NCBI GenBank assembly: GCA_031275645.1
Contig: JAISOL010000009.1
Coordinates: 1 to 64,000, forward strand
Source: Deltaproteobacteria bacterium
GTDB taxonomy: Bacteria; Desulfobacterota; Desulfovibrionia; Desulfovibrionales; Desulfovibrionaceae
Reading direction: 5' to 3'
Length of the DNA: 64,000 nucleotides
Shown here: piece by piece, positions 10,490 to 19,907 of the stretch
Position numbering within the stretch: position 1 is the stretch's first letter
How the letters are laid out: each line of letters starts with the position of its first letter
Made by a program: the position numbers and the translations under genes
Notes under the pieces: model-generated
The model's database searches: none
What the model saw: the letters and a program-made list of their open reading frames with translations, nothing else
Told to the model about the DNA's origin: nothing

Positions 10490-11076
10490 TCTAATCTCCC
10501 CTTGGTGCTCAGAAGGCCGCCGCGGTTCAGTTGAACGGCCTGACGCAGGGCCAGGCCTGCTCCTTTGCCGGCCGATTCCAGCAGATGGTGTCCGTTTTTG
10601 CCGTAGAGAAAGCTGATATGCAGGTTCATGCGCGCTCCGGCGGCCAGAGCCCTGAAAAATTCTCTCCACAGTTCTCTCTCCTCTCCGGCCAGTACCGGCG
10701 GAAGCAGCTCGGACCCGTTGAAGACCAGATAGCTGCGCCCGGAAAGATCCAGGCAGACGTCGGCAAGGGCTTCGTCCATGGGCACCCTGGCCGCGCCCAC
10801 CCGGGCTATGCCCCGGCGATCCCCCAGAGCTTCAAGGATCGCCTGTCCCAGGCAAAGGGCGCTGTCTTCCACCGTATGGTGGGCGTCTATATCCAGATCT
10901 CCGGCGCAGTTCAGCTTCAGGTCGAAACCGGCCCAGAAGCAGAGCAGAGTGATGAGGTGGTCGGCCAGCCCGAAGCCTGTGCTGGCCTCGATTTGCCCCT
11001 TGCCGTCCAGGTTAAGTCTGAGAGAGATATTTGTCTCTCTGGTGCTTCTGCTGAGACTGGAACTGCGCGTTTTCAT
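10486..11076 (-). CDS. hisB: Imidazoleglycerol-phosphate dehydratase HisB
   Basis: HisB converts IGP to imidazole-acetol phosphate. The 196-residue, dehydratase-only form shows the two metal-binding His motifs, [11 protein letters not shown] and [20 protein letters not shown], plus [12 protein letters not shown], a divergent version of the usual LDHML motif. The ATG at 11076 has GGAGG upstream. The gene follows tatC by 26 bases and overlaps the lipoprotein gene by 4 bases. Confidence 0.94.
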   Translation of the reverse strand: MKTRSSSLSRSTRETNISLRLNLDGKGQIEASTGFGLADHLITLLCFWAGFDLKLNCAGDLDIDAHHTVEDSALCLGQAILEALGDRRGIARVGAARVPMDEALADVCLDLSGRSYLVFNGSELLPPVLAGEERELWREFFRALAAGARMNLHISFLYGKNGHHLLESAGKGAGLALRQAVQLNRGGLLSTKGRLD

Positions 11077-11102
11077 CGGGGTTTTCCTCCGGGGTTACGG
11101 GA

Positions 11103-11963
11103 TCAGGCCTGGGGGTCCGCGCTTTTTTCCGCGGAATCTCCGGGAGTCGTCGATTCCGGGGCGGCTTCCCCGGCAGCGGTTTTTTTGCCGCAAAGAGCCG
11201 CGATCAGGATGCTCGCCTCGTAAAGCAGGAGCAGGGGCGCGGCCATGAGCAACTGTGAAATCACGTCCGGCGGAGTGAGCGCCGCGCCCAGGATGAATGC
11301 TATTACCACAAAATAACGCCGAAAGGAACGCATGGCCGCCGCGCTCACCACGCCCAGACGCGACAGGAAAAAAGCCAGGACAGGCATTTCGAACACAAGG
11401 CCGAAGGCCAGGAGAAGCTGCATGGTAAAGCCGAAGTATTCGTCCATGCCGGGCATGGCCTTGAAAGGCCCCTTGGAGTAGGTCATAAAAAAGCGGAAGG
11501 CGTTGGGGAAGACCACAAAATAGCAGAAAGCTCCGCCCAGAACGAAGCAGACGGCGGAACAGGCGGCCACGGGCATGAGGAATTTTTTTTCCTCGGCATA
11601 TAGCCCCGGAGCGATAAAAGCCCAGATTTGATAGAAAATGAAAGGGCTGACCAGAAATATGCCGGCCACGATGGCCAGCTTCATGTGGGTGAAGAAACCT
11701 TCCGCTATGCCGGTAAAGATAATGCTGCTGGGCACGGCGTCACCGGCCGGCAGAACCCGCACCAAGGGCAGATAAAGGAGATCGGCCAGCAAGTCGGAAA
11801 ATCCCCAGCAGATTAAGAAGCCGGCGACAATGCCCAGGCCGATCCGGATCAGCCGGGAGCGCAGCTCGCGGAAATGCTCCGTCAGGCTGGTTGTTCCGGT
11901 GCCTGCCGCAATCTTCTGTTCCGGCCCGTTTTCGGGGGCGGGGAGGGAGGCGTTGCCGCTCAT
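11103..11963 (-). CDS. tatC: Sec-independent translocase subunit TatC
   Basis: TatC is the polytopic inner-membrane receptor for twin-arginine signal peptides. The 286 residues have the N-terminal HFRELRSRLIRI motif, six predicted transmembrane helices, and the family block SPFIFYQIWAFIAPGLYAEE. The C-terminus carries a short Ala-, Glu- and Ser-rich tail. The ATG overlaps the tatB stop (ATGA). Substrates in this window could include the polyferredoxin at 14450, which has an internal RRAVLGM segment. Confidence 0.96.
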   Translation of the reverse strand: MSGNASLPAPENGPEQKIAAGTGTTSLTEHFRELRSRLIRIGLGIVAGFLICWGFSDLLADLLYLPLVRVLPAGDAVPSSIIFTGIAEGFFTHMKLAIVAGIFLVSPFIFYQIWAFIAPGLYAEEKKFLMPVAACSAVCFVLGGAFCYFVVFPNAFRFFMTYSKGPFKAMPGMDEYFGFTMQLLLAFGLVFEMPVLAFFLSRLGVVSAAAMRSFRRYFVVIAFILGAALTPPDVISQLLMAAPLLLLYEASILIAALCGKKTAAGEAAPESTTPGDSAEKSADPQA

Positions 11964-12352
11964 GCTCCGGCCTCGGAATCGTTTTCAGGTGTAGGCCGGG
12001 CTTTATCCTGAACCGCCGGAAGAATTTTTTCAGCGGTTTTTTCGGCCTCGGCGCCCCGAACCGGTTCAGGCGCGGGAGACTCCCCGGTTTCTTCGTCAGC
12101 GTACGGAGGGCCAGCCGCTCCCTTTTCTCCGGTCGGGGGCGGATTGCCGCCGGCGCGCGGGGCGGGGCGGGGATTCTGTTCCTGCAGATAGGCTTCCACA
12201 TTAATGGTTCTTTGCAGATCCGTGCTTACGCGGCGCAGTTCCGAAAGCAGGCGGGTCACCGTGCGGATCGCTTTGGGCAGGCGTTCCGGGCCCAGCACCA
12301 CGACGGCGAGCAGAATGATCACCAGCAATTCAAAGGAACTTACGCCGAACAT
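11960..12352 (-). CDS. tatB: Sec-independent translocase subunit TatB
   Basis: The 130-residue protein has a single N-terminal transmembrane helix (about 5-21) followed by the conserved LGPERLPKAIRTVTRLL hinge and amphipathic helix. The rest is a low-complexity tail rich in Pro, Ala and Glu. The length and the downstream tatC favour TatB over TatA. It lies 15 bases after guaB. No tatA is nearby, so it must be elsewhere if the system has three components. Confidence 0.92.
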   Translation of the reverse strand: MFGVSSFELLVIILLAVVVLGPERLPKAIRTVTRLLSELRRVSTDLQRTINVEAYLQEQNPRPAPRAGGNPPPTGEKGAAGPPYADEETGESPAPEPVRGAEAEKTAEKILPAVQDKARPTPENDSEAGA

Positions 12353-12367
12353 CGTTACCGCCCCGAG

Positions 12368-13828
12368 TCAGTTGTTGTCCGTCTGGTAGTTGGGAGCTTC
12401 CTTGGTAATGATGACGTCATGCACATGGCTTTCGCGCAGACCGGCCGGAGATATCTCCACCAGGCGGGCCTTGCTCTGGAGCTCCGGTATGGACTCGGCT
12501 CCCACATAGCCCATGCCGGCGCGCAGTCCCCCCACCAGTTGATAAATGGTTTCCGACAGGGCTCCCTTGTACGGCACCCGGCCCACGATCCCTTCCGGCA
12601 CGAATTTCTTGCTCTTTTCCTGGAAGTAGCGGTCGGAACTGCCCTCACGCATGGCGTCTATGGAGCCCATGCCCCGGTAGATTTTATAGGTGCGTCCCTG
12701 GTATAGCATGGTTTCGCCCGGGCTTTCCTCGCTGCCCGCGAAGAGACCGCCGATCATCACGATATGCGCGCCCACGGCCAGAGCCTTGACTATGTCGCCG
12801 GAATACTTGATCCCTCCGTCGGCCACCAGACAGCGCCCCATTTCCGCGGCGGCGCGGGAGGCTTCCATGATCGCCGTGACCTGGGGCATGCCCACTCCGG
12901 CCACAATGCGGGTGGTACAGATGGAGCCAGGCCCTATGCCCACTTTCACCGTGTCCGCCCCGGCTTCCAGCACGGCCCTGGCCCCGGCGTAGGTGGCCAC
13001 GTTGCCCGCGATAAGCTGGCAATGAGGAAAGGCCGTCCTGACCTCGCGGATGGCCGCGAGCACATTGGCGGAATGCCCGTGGGCCGAATCCAGCACCAGC
13101 ACATCCGCTCCGGAGTTCAGCAGGGCGGCGGAACGCGGCAGGCAGTCCCTTCCCACTCCTATGGCCGCCCCCACGCGCAGCCTTCCCTGCTCGTCCTTAC
13201 AGGAGTTGGGGTATTTGCGCACTTTTTCTATGTCTTTCATGGTAATCAACCCGCGCAACCGCTTATCCCCATCCACCACCAGTAGTTTTTCGATGCGGTT
13301 AGCGTGGAGCAACTCCTTGGCCTCCTCCAGGGTAGTGCCCACCGGCACCGTGATCAGGCGCCGGCTGGTCATGACCTCTTTGACCGCGGTGTTCTCCAGG
13401 TCTTTAACAAAACGCACGTCGCGGTTAGTGAGGATTCCGACCAGCCTGCTCCCCCGCACCACCGGCAGGCCGGATACGCGGTAGGTGCGCATCAGCTCCA
13501 TAGCCTTGGTCACGTTGTCGTCAGGCCCGACAGTGACGGGATCGCTGATCATGCCGCTCTCGGATTTCTTTACCTTCTCCACTTCATGCGCCTGGGCTTC
13601 AATGCTCATGTTCTTGTGGATTACCCCCAGCCCTCCGTTGCGGGCCATGGAAATGGCCAGGGCGGATTCGGTCACCGTATCCATGGCGGAAGAGACAATG
13701 GGTATATTCAGGGTGATGCAGCCGGTCAGGCGGGAGGAGACGGAAATCTCGTCCGGCGTAAGCTCGGAATATCCCGGTTCCAGGAGTATATCGTCAAAGG
13801 TCAAGGCTCTGTTCACGTCAACGCCCAT
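12368..13828 (-). CDS. guaB: Inosine-5'-monophosphate dehydrogenase GuaB
   Basis: GuaB oxidises IMP to XMP with NAD+, the committed step to GMP. The 486 residues comprise a TIM barrel interrupted by two CBS domains (about 93-205). They include [17 protein letters not shown] with the catalytic Cys, [12 protein letters not shown], and the mobile-flap [10 protein letters not shown]. The ATG at 13828 has GGAGG seven bases upstream. It is the first gene of the seven-gene minus-strand run. Confidence 0.97.
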   Translation of the reverse strand: MGVDVNRALTFDDILLEPGYSELTPDEISVSSRLTGCITLNIPIVSSAMDTVTESALAISMARNGGLGVIHKNMSIEAQAHEVEKVKKSESGMISDPVTVGPDDNVTKAMELMRTYRVSGLPVVRGSRLVGILTNRDVRFVKDLENTAVKEVMTSRRLITVPVGTTLEEAKELLHANRIEKLLVVDGDKRLRGLITMKDIEKVRKYPNSCKDEQGRLRVGAAIGVGRDCLPRSAALLNSGADVLVLDSAHGHSANVLAAIREVRTAFPHCQLIAGNVATYAGARAVLEAGADTVKVGIGPGSICTTRIVAGVGMPQVTAIMEASRAAAEMGRCLVADGGIKYSGDIVKALAVGAHIVMIGGLFAGSEESPGETMLYQGRTYKIYRGMGSIDAMREGSSDRYFQEKSKKFVPEGIVGRVPYKGALSETIYQLVGGLRAGMGYVGAESIPELQSKARLVEISPAGLRESHVHDVIITKEAPNYQTDNN

Positions 13829-14025
13829 GTGGCCTCCGCATTAAAGGGTTTGCATTCCGCTTCCGTCCGCAGGCGGTTTTATCCTCCGACCGCCGTATTG
13901 TCTCCTTCTGCGAAGGGAAGGGTCAACGGAAAAGTATTCCCGGCATTGCCAGGAGTCAAGCAGGAATCTCCAGCGGATGTTCCCGCCGCGCAGGCCCTGC
14001 CCGCCGGGCGGGCGCGGAACGAAAT

Positions 14026-14084
14026 TTGCTCCTGTCGGTTTTTCGTGCTATAAACCGACCCGAAAGGAGCATCTCAAGCGCAAA
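14026..14084 (+). promoter_or_regulatory. Sigma-70 promoter and leader element for the 14152 gene
   Basis: TTGCTC (14026-14031) and TATAAA (14049-14054) are 17 bp apart, an orthodox promoter pair. Downstream, 14071-14084 reads ATCTCAAGCGCAAA, identical to part of the hppA leader repeat and nearly identical to the fabZ leader. The gap between guaB and the next gene (13829-14151) otherwise contains only GC-rich spacer with a CCCGCCGGGCGGGCG hairpin near 13999-14015. Confidence 0.55.
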
Positions 14085-14151
14085 CCGCCGCGTAAGGCGC
14101 TCGTTCGTAATTCCGGGAGTACAGGTTCTCCGGAGTTGAAAGAGACTGCAA

Positions 14152-14403
14152 ATGAAAACAGAAAAAAAAAGCTATCCCTTTGAATTCATAGTGGATGAGC
14201 ATTTTTTCCGCTCCAATCAGCGCAAGGAGACGGTCATGCTGATTGTGAACGGCTCAACCCACATTGTCCATATAGAAGGCTATATCCGTCTGCCCAACGG
14301 GCGATACAAACTTTACGGCAGTCCTCCTCCCCCGGGCAAGGAAAATTACCGCTCGATTATTTATCTGCAGAACATACAGGTCGTTCCGGATCCTCCCTCA
14401 TGA
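14152..14403 (+). CDS. Small conserved-looking protein of unknown function
   Basis: This 83-residue soluble protein has no signal or membrane segment. A Lys-rich start is followed by alternating hydrophobic strands (FEFIVDEHFF, VMLIVNG, HIVHIEGYIRL, SIIYLQNIQVV) that would fit a small all-beta fold. Codon use looks normal for the window, and a good sigma-70 promoter lies about 100 bases upstream, so I treat it as a real gene. The Shine-Dalgarno is poor (GAAAGAG). It precedes the polyferredoxin gene by 46 bases. No function can be read from the sequence. Confidence 0.7.
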   Translation: MKTEKKSYPFEFIVDEHFFRSNQRKETVMLIVNGSTHIVHIEGYIRLPNGRYKLYGSPPPPGKENYRSIIYLQNIQVVPDPPS

Positions 14404-14449
14404 AGCTTCAGCCCGCGCCCCCGCCCCGCGCGCCTGCCGGCTCCGGCTT

Positions 14450-16126
14450 ATGCCGGGATTGAAGTTCGGGCGCCCGGCCCGCGTTCCGCGGCGGGCCGTC
14501 CAGATTTTCAGCCTGTTTCTTTTTCTCTGGCTGCTCTGGCGGACGGCTTGGCCCATGAAAGAGATCTTTTTGCCTTCCGAGTTTTTTCTGCGCCTGGATC
14601 CCCTGGCCGCTCTGGCCCTGCCCCTGGCTTTGCGCGAGTTTATTCCCTCCCTTCTGCCCGGTCTGGGCGTACTGCTCCTGGCCGTATTTTTCGGGCGCGT
14701 TTTCTGTGGCTACATCTGCCCCATGGGAGCGACCCTGGATTTATTCCGCCTGTCCGGCGGCCTCATTACGGGCCGGGAAAAAAAACTCCGCGCCGTTCCA
14801 GGTCTGCACAGGGCGAAGTATCTGTTTCTGGCTGTCCTGCTGGGCTCGTCCCTGGCCGGGGTAAACTTGGTTTTCTGGGGCTCCCCTCTGGCCCTGATCA
14901 CCAGATTCTACTCCCTTTTCCTGCATCCCCTGCTGCTCCTGGCCGCTGATTTTTCTCTGGAGGCTTCGCGGCCGCTGCTTTCCGCCCTGGATTTTCCCTC
15001 TCTCGCCTATGCTTCCCTCAACCCGCGCCGTTTTGACTCCATGTATTTTATTCTGTTCTTTTTCGGCCTGCTTTTTGTTCTGGAAGGGCTCCGGCCCCGT
15101 TTCTGGTGCTCCTGCCTTTGCCCGGCCGGCGCTTTGCTGGGGCTTTGTTCCCGCCGCCCGCTCTGGCGGCGCAGGGTAGGGATCTGCGGGACTTGCGGGC
15201 AATGTTCCCGCATCTGCCCGAGCGGAGCCATTTTAGCGGAGGCTCCGAGGATCTGCGCGCATTCCGAGTGTTTTGCCTGCCGCGCCTGCGCGGATATATG
15301 CCCGGTCAGGGGGACGAGTTTCGCCTTCAGGCCGGAAGCTGTTCCGGACGGAGACAAAGTTTTCCCCGAAGCGCCGCCGGTTCCGGCTTTTCTTCCTCCG
15401 CGCCGGGCTGTCCTGGGAATGGTCGGGGCCGGGGTCATCCTGGCCTCGGTGCAGTACTCCGGAGTTTATTCCCTCCTGCGTCCGGCCGCCAGAGGGAACG
15501 TCTGGCCGGACGGTCTGTTGCGCCCTCCGGGTTCCCTGCCGGAAGCGGAATTCCTTCTGCGTTGCCTGCGTTGCGGGCAATGTATGAAAGCCTGTCCCAC
15601 CAACGGCCTGCAACCGGCCGGCCCGGCTTTCGGCCCGGAAGCTCTTTTCAGCCCTGTCCTCCTGCCCAGGCGCGGGCCGTGTGAGCCGGAATGCAATCTC
15701 TGCGGGCTGGTCTGTCCGAGCAAGGCCATTTCTTCCCTGCGCCCCGAAGAAAAGCAGTGGGCCAAGATCGGAACGGCGGTGGTTCTGCGGCGGAGTTGTC
15801 TGGCCTGGGCTGAAGGGCGGCGCTGCGTGGTCTGCCAGGAGGTCTGTCCTTACGGGGCCATAAGTCTTTCCCGGCAGGAGAACACGCCCGTGCCCGTTCC
15901 TCTGGTGCTGGCCGCGCGTTGTTTCGGCTGCGGCTACTGCGAGCAGCATTGCCCTGTGCGTCTGCCCGCCATAGTGGTAAAGCCTCTGAACGCCCTGCGC
16001 CTTGCCGGGGGAAGCTACCCGGAGGCGGCCAGAGAAGCCGGCTTGGAACTTATCCTAGGCGACGGAGAAGGCGGTTTCGACGACTTCGTCCCCGCCGGGG
16101 AACTGCCTCCGGGCTTTACGGAATAG
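14450..16126 (+). CDS. Membrane polyferredoxin, NapH-like plus NapG/MauM-like fusion
   Basis: The 558 residues have two parts. Residues about 1-300 resemble NapH/YccM: several membrane helices, the CGYICPMGATLD and CSCLCPAGALLG motifs, then two ferredoxin clusters CGTCGQCSRICPSGA and CFACRACADICPVRG. Residues about 310-558 begin with PPRRAVLGMVGAGVILA, which looks like an internal twin-arginine-type membrane segment. They continue as a NapG/MauM-like module with CLRCGQCMKACP, CEPECNLCGLVCPSKA, CVVCQEVCPYGA and CFGCGYCEQHCP. It likely passes electrons between the quinone pool and a redox partner through several 4Fe-4S centres. No nap catalytic subunit is adjacent. The start lacks an obvious Shine-Dalgarno. 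Confidence 0.85.
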   Translation: MPGLKFGRPARVPRRAVQIFSLFLFLWLLWRTAWPMKEIFLPSEFFLRLDPLAALALPLALREFIPSLLPGLGVLLLAVFFGRVFCGYICPMGATLDLFRLSGGLITGREKKLRAVPGLHRAKYLFLAVLLGSSLAGVNLVFWGSPLALITRFYSLFLHPLLLLAADFSLEASRPLLSALDFPSLAYASLNPRRFDSMYFILFFFGLLFVLEGLRPRFWCSCLCPAGALLGLCSRRPLWRRRVGICGTCGQCSRICPSGAILAEAPRICAHSECFACRACADICPVRGTSFAFRPEAVPDGDKVFPEAPPVPAFLPPRRAVLGMVGAGVILASVQYSGVYSLLRPAARGNVWPDGLLRPPGSLPEAEFLLRCLRCGQCMKACPTNGLQPAGPAFGPEALFSPVLLPRRGPCEPECNLCGLVCPSKAISSLRPEEKQWAKIGTAVVLRRSCLAWAEGRRCVVCQEVCPYGAISLSRQENTPVPVPLVLAARCFGCGYCEQHCPVRLPAIVVKPLNALRLAGGSYPEAAREAGLELILGDGEGGFDDFVPAGELPPGFTE

Positions 16127-16289
16127 GAGCCCTTTCCGGATTGCTCGCGGGCATCCCGGAGGTTGGCTTGACTATTTCACCCAGCTCGGTTAAGGACTTC
16201 ATCGTCGACTTCCGGATCAATTTTATTCTGAAATTGCTCAGATTATGGCAAATCCCGGAAGTAGGACTTTGTAAAGGCATGTCCGCTTC

Positions 16290-16324
16290 GGCGCTTTACG
16301 GCCGCATTCACTGCCGTCAGCGCC
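16290..16324. other. Inverted repeat in the 267-bp gap before the cleavage-enzyme gene
   Basis: GGCGCT-tt-ACGGC pairs with GCCGT-c-AGCGCC around a 10-base loop. It lies about 70 bases before the ATG at 16394, within the likely 5' untranslated region, and there is no T-run. The rest of 16127-16393 holds no gene I can support. A TTGACT at about 16172 has only a poor -10 partner. Confidence 0.35.
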
Positions 16325-16393
16325 TTCGTCCGGATTGACGGAGCGTGAAACAAGAGTTTCAATCCGCAAAAACATAAAAAGAGGAGATTCTCA

Positions 16394-17326
16394 ATGGCCA
16401 AGATATTTATCACGGCTGCTATCACAGGGGCCATTCACACCCCTACTCTCTCCGAGTATCTGCCCCTGACGGAGCAGCAGATTATTGACCAGGCGGTGGG
16501 CGCGCACGAAGCCGGGGCCGCCGTTGTCCATATCCACGGGCGGGATCCCGCCACCGGCAGGCCCTCGGTGGATAAAGGAGTTATCGGAACCATTCTTTCC
16601 GGCATAAAGAAGCGCTGTAACGTCGCCATCTGTCTGACCACCGGGGCCGGGCTGGGGATGAGCCTGGAGGAGCGCGTCTCCGGCGTGCCTCTTTTCGGGC
16701 CCGAAATAGCTTCCTGCAATTCCGGTTCCTTCAATTTTTATCTCGGCCCCCTGGCCAAGAACAAAAAAATGCAGAAACCTCTCTTTGACTGGGAAGTGCC
16801 GTATCTAGAAAGCACGGAAGATCTTGTATTCTCAAATACTTTCAAGGGATTGCGCTACTATATCAAAACCATGCACGAGCATGGCTCCCTGCCGGAATTT
16901 GAGGTTTATGAAGCCGGCATGATCAACAATATAGCCTATCTGCGGGAGGAGGGCACTCTCAAGGGGCTTATATATATTCAGTTTGTCATGGGCATCATGG
17001 GCGGCCTGCCGGCGAGCGTGGACAATCTCGTCTTTCTGCGCCAGACCGCCGACAATCTGCTGGGCAAGGGCGGCTACGTCTGGTCCTGCGCGGCAGCGGG
17101 GCGGAACCAGTTCCCCATAATTGCCGCCGGTCTGGCCATGGGCGGGAATATCCGCGTGGGTCTTGAAGACAACCTTTACCTCAAGCCCGGCGTGCTGGCC
17201 AAAAACAGCGCGGAGCAGGTCACGGCCGTCCGCAGCATCGCCGAAGCCATGGGTTACGAGATAGCCACTTCGGATGAGGCCCGCGCCGTCCTCAAGCTGA
17301 AGGGAGGGGACAAGGTGAAGTTTTAG
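16394..17326 (+). CDS. Beta-keto acid cleavage enzyme (BKACE/Kce family, DUF849)
   Basis: This family condenses a beta-keto acid with acetyl-CoA and splits it to acetoacetate plus a new acyl-CoA; Kce of lysine fermentation is the founding member. The 310 residues keep the family N-terminus (ITAAITGAIHTP), the zinc-binding VVHIHGRDP, the SCNSGSFNF block, and the SCAAAGRNQFPIIAAGLAMG segment. The ATG at 16394 has AGAGGAG upstream. BKACE members differ widely in substrate, so I do not assign lysine. A crotonase and a CoA-transferase encoded convergently downstream suggest acyl-CoA chemistry on C4-type intermediates. Confidence 0.9.
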   Translation: MAKIFITAAITGAIHTPTLSEYLPLTEQQIIDQAVGAHEAGAAVVHIHGRDPATGRPSVDKGVIGTILSGIKKRCNVAICLTTGAGLGMSLEERVSGVPLFGPEIASCNSGSFNFYLGPLAKNKKMQKPLFDWEVPYLESTEDLVFSNTFKGLRYYIKTMHEHGSLPEFEVYEAGMINNIAYLREEGTLKGLIYIQFVMGIMGGLPASVDNLVFLRQTADNLLGKGGYVWSCAAAGRNQFPIIAAGLAMGGNIRVGLEDNLYLKPGVLAKNSAEQVTAVRSIAEAMGYEIATSDEARAVLKLKGGDKVKF

Positions 17327-17383
17327 GGGGAAAGCCGCAATCCGCGGGGTCAGGAGCCTTCCGCTTCAATTACAGCCGCTTCA

Positions 17384-17447
17384 CGGGGAGGATGTTAAGC
17401 CGGGGATATCTCCCGGCGGCACATCCTACCCGTTCCCGCGGTTTTTT
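17384..17447 (+). terminator. Rho-independent terminator after the cleavage-enzyme gene
   Basis: Nested stems CGGG/CCCG, AGGATGT/ACATCCT (17389-17395 with 17421-17427) and GCCGGG/CCCGGC form a long hairpin. GCGG and then six T (17442-17447) follow it. The orientation ends the plus-strand transcript before the convergent crotonase gene. Confidence 0.6.
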
Positions 17448-17455
17448 ATAAGGAA

Positions 17456-18235
17456 TCAGCTCTTGAATTGGGCCGGGCGTTTTTCCAGGAAGGCGCTCAT
17501 GCCTTCTTTCTGATCCTCGGAGGCGAAACAGAGGGAAACGAGCTCCCGTTCCAGACCTATGGCCTTATAGATATCTTCATCCTGGCCGCGAACGAGGGAG
17601 GCCTTGCAGTAGCGCAGAGCGCTCGCGGGCTTGGAAGTGATGATGTCCATAATCTTCCTGGATTCTTCCAGCAGTTTGTCCTGGGCAAATACTTTGTTCA
17701 CCAGACCTATGCGCAGGGCTTCTTCCGCCGTGATCGTATTCCCGGAGAAAATCAGTTCCCTGGCGATTCCGGGGCCCACAAGCCGCGGCAGGCGCTGGCT
17801 GCCGCCGAAGCCGGGCATGATGCCGAGGTTAACCTCCGGCTGGCCGAATCTGGCGTTGGTGCTGGCATAGCGGAAGTCGCAGGCCATGCACAGCTCGTTT
17901 CCGCCGCCCAGGGCGAAACCGTTCACCGCCGCCATAATCGGTTTTTCAATGCTTTCAATGTGGTTGAAAATCTGCTGACCCAGGAGCATATACCCCCGGG
18001 CCTGTTCGGGATTGTATGGAGCCATCTGGCTGATGTCCGCTCCGGCCACAAAGGCTTTTTCTCCGGCGCCCGTGATTATGGCTCCCTTGATGCCATCGTT
18101 GGCTTCAAGTTCGTCCAGGGCTTTGCTCAGATCATTCAGGAGATCGCTATTGAGAGCGTTTAAAGCTTTCGGCCGATTCATGGTGATGAGGGCAACTTTT
18201 CCGGTAACTTCGAAGAGCAGGTTTTCAAAAGCCAT
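17456..18235 (-). CDS. Enoyl-CoA hydratase / crotonase
   Basis: This 259-residue crotonase-superfamily protein shows AFVAGADISQM (oxyanion hole and CoA binding), ALGGGNELCMACDFR with the first catalytic Glu, and FGQPEVNLGIMPGFGG with the second. Both acids are present, so hydratase activity, interconverting crotonyl-CoA and (S)-3-hydroxybutyryl-CoA or similar, is likely. It lies downstream of an acyl-CoA transferase on the same strand with an 87-bp gap that contains a GC-rich hairpin. Confidence 0.92.
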   Translation of the reverse strand: MAFENLLFEVTGKVALITMNRPKALNALNSDLLNDLSKALDELEANDGIKGAIITGAGEKAFVAGADISQMAPYNPEQARGYMLLGQQIFNHIESIEKPIMAAVNGFALGGGNELCMACDFRYASTNARFGQPEVNLGIMPGFGGSQRLPRLVGPGIARELIFSGNTITAEEALRIGLVNKVFAQDKLLEESRKIMDIITSKPASALRYCKASLVRGQDEDIYKAIGLERELVSLCFASEDQKEGMSAFLEKRPAQFKS

Positions 18236-18281
18236 GTCGCGTCTCCTTATATGCTTTTAAGTGGTTATTGAATATGGCCGC

Positions 18282-18306
18282 GCGCCCGCCGGGGAAAGGC
18301 GGGCGC
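18282..18306. other. GC-rich hairpin between CoA-transferase and crotonase genes
   Basis: GCGCCCGCC and GGCGGGCGC form a perfect 9-bp stem with a 7-base loop in the 87-bp gap. No T-run is present. It may set the relative amounts of the two messages by protecting or stopping the upstream transcript. Confidence 0.4.
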
Positions 18307-18322
18307 CGCGGGACAAAGTTTC

Positions 18323-19855
18323 CTATTTTACCAGGCCGACGGGCTCGCTTTTGAATATGCGGGCGTCCATGAGCTTTGGCTGCCCCTTGATGACGGGTTT
18401 GAATTCCATGTGTTGCAGAATGTCTTTTTCGATGTCGATGCCCGGAGCTACTTCAATCAGATGCAGGCCGTCCTTTTGCAGCTCGAACACGGCGCGTTCC
18501 GTTATGTACAGCACAGGCTGTCCGGTCTGGACGGCATATTCGCCGCTGAAGGTCACATGGCCGACCTTTTTCAGAAATTTTTTCACGCTCCCTTCCTGCT
18601 CAATGCTCAGTTTGCCGTTTTCGGCCTTTACTTTCAGGCCTTTGGCGGTAAAAGTGCCGCAGTAGAAGAGCCGCTTGGCGTTCTGGGTTATATTGATGAA
18701 ACCGCCGCAACCGGTGATGCGCGGCCCCATCTTGCTGACGTTGATATTGCCTTTCTCGTCGCATTCCGCCAGACCCAGATAGGCCAGATCCAGACCGCCG
18801 CCATCGTAGAAATCAAACTGGTAAGCCTGATCCAGGATGCAGTCCGGGTTCACGGAGCAGCCGAAGAGACCTCCTCCGGCAGGAACGCCGCCCACAGGCC
18901 CGGCTTCCACGGTCAGGGTCATGTAATCGCCTATGCCTTCCTCGTTGGCCACCATGGCCACCGCTTCAGGCACGCCTATGCCCAGGTTGACTATGGCGTT
19001 GGGCGTAAGCTCGAAAGCGCAGCGGCGCCCTATGATTTTACGCTCGTCCAGGGGCAGGGGCGGGAGAGAGCTCGTGGGAATCTTCTTCATGCCCGCATGA
19101 ACATCGATCATGCCGGGCAAGGCCTCTGTCATGTTCTTTTCAAAGGGAACCTCCACCACGGCGTCAACGTAGATATGGGGGATGCGCACGGACTTGGAGT
19201 CAATGCTCCCCGCCTTGACCACCTTGCCCACCTGGACAATGACCTTGCCGCCGTTGGCTTTGACCGCCTGGGCTATGGACAGGGCGCCAAGGGTCACGCC
19301 CTCGCTTTCAAAGGAGATATTGCCCTTTTCGTCGGCACAGGTGCCGCGCAGGAAACAGCAGTTCGGGCGATGGGCCTTGTACAGCAACTGCTCCCGTCCG
19401 CCCAGAGTGACAACCTCGACAATATCCTCCTTGGTGGCGGAATTGAGTTTGCCGCCGTCCAGACGGGGATCCACGAAAGTCTTGAGTCCGACATGGGTTA
19501 CCGTGCCCACCTTGCCGGCGGCCGTGTCGCGGAAGAGCTGGGCAATGGTGCCCTGGGGAAGGTTGTAGGCTTCGATTTTGTTTTCCACGGCGAGTTTGCC
19601 GAGGTTGGGGCTCAGGTTCCAGTGTCCGCCGATGACTCTTTTCAGCAGGCCCTCATGCCCCAGGTGATTCAAATCGGCCTGTCCCGCGGCATAAATCAGA
19701 GTGAGATTCTTTGGGGAACCTGTCTTCAGGAAGCGCTCTTCCAAAGCGCAGGCCAGTTGTTCCGGGAACATATTCCGCACAAAGCCTTCTGTAGCCAGAA
19801 TGTCGTTGTCATTTACAAGGGCAGCGGCTTCTTCAGGGCTGATAAATTTGGCCAT
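18323..19855 (-). CDS. Acyl-CoA:carboxylate CoA-transferase (propionate/acetate CoA-transferase type)
   Basis: This 510-residue single-chain CoA-transferase has both alpha-like and beta-like halves, resembling YdiF and propionate CoA-transferase. The second half carries VEAGPVGGVPAGGGLFG, which contains the catalytic Glu that forms the enzyme-CoA thioester. The first half has the CFLRGTCADEKGNISFE block. The frame is open 21 codons further upstream, but the ATG at 19855 has AGGAG and matches the family N-terminus (MAKFISPEEAAAL). It likely activates or recycles short-chain acids such as acetate, propionate or (hydroxy)butyrate. Confidence 0.9.
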   Translation of the reverse strand: MAKFISPEEAAALVNDNDILATEGFVRNMFPEQLACALEERFLKTGSPKNLTLIYAAGQADLNHLGHEGLLKRVIGGHWNLSPNLGKLAVENKIEAYNLPQGTIAQLFRDTAAGKVGTVTHVGLKTFVDPRLDGGKLNSATKEDIVEVVTLGGREQLLYKAHRPNCCFLRGTCADEKGNISFESEGVTLGALSIAQAVKANGGKVIVQVGKVVKAGSIDSKSVRIPHIYVDAVVEVPFEKNMTEALPGMIDVHAGMKKIPTSSLPPLPLDERKIIGRRCAFELTPNAIVNLGIGVPEAVAMVANEEGIGDYMTLTVEAGPVGGVPAGGGLFGCSVNPDCILDQAYQFDFYDGGGLDLAYLGLAECDEKGNINVSKMGPRITGCGGFINITQNAKRLFYCGTFTAKGLKVKAENGKLSIEQEGSVKKFLKKVGHVTFSGEYAVQTGQPVLYITERAVFELQKDGLHLIEVAPGIDIEKDILQHMEFKPVIKGQPKLMDARIFKSEPVGLVK

Positions 19856-19907
19856 GGGTCTTCTCCTGATGTGTTTGATGTGAATTAATGAATTCGGCGT
19901 AATACCT

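Noticed and set aside
16240-16260. Sigma-54-like TGGCAAATCCCGGAAG before the cleavage-enzyme gene
   Set aside because: The -12 GC element is missing at the required spacing.
18410-19888. 492-codon plus-strand frame opposite the CoA-transferase
   Set aside because: The minus strand encodes a complete CoA-transferase with its catalytic Glu; the opposite frame is compositionally odd and lacks motifs.
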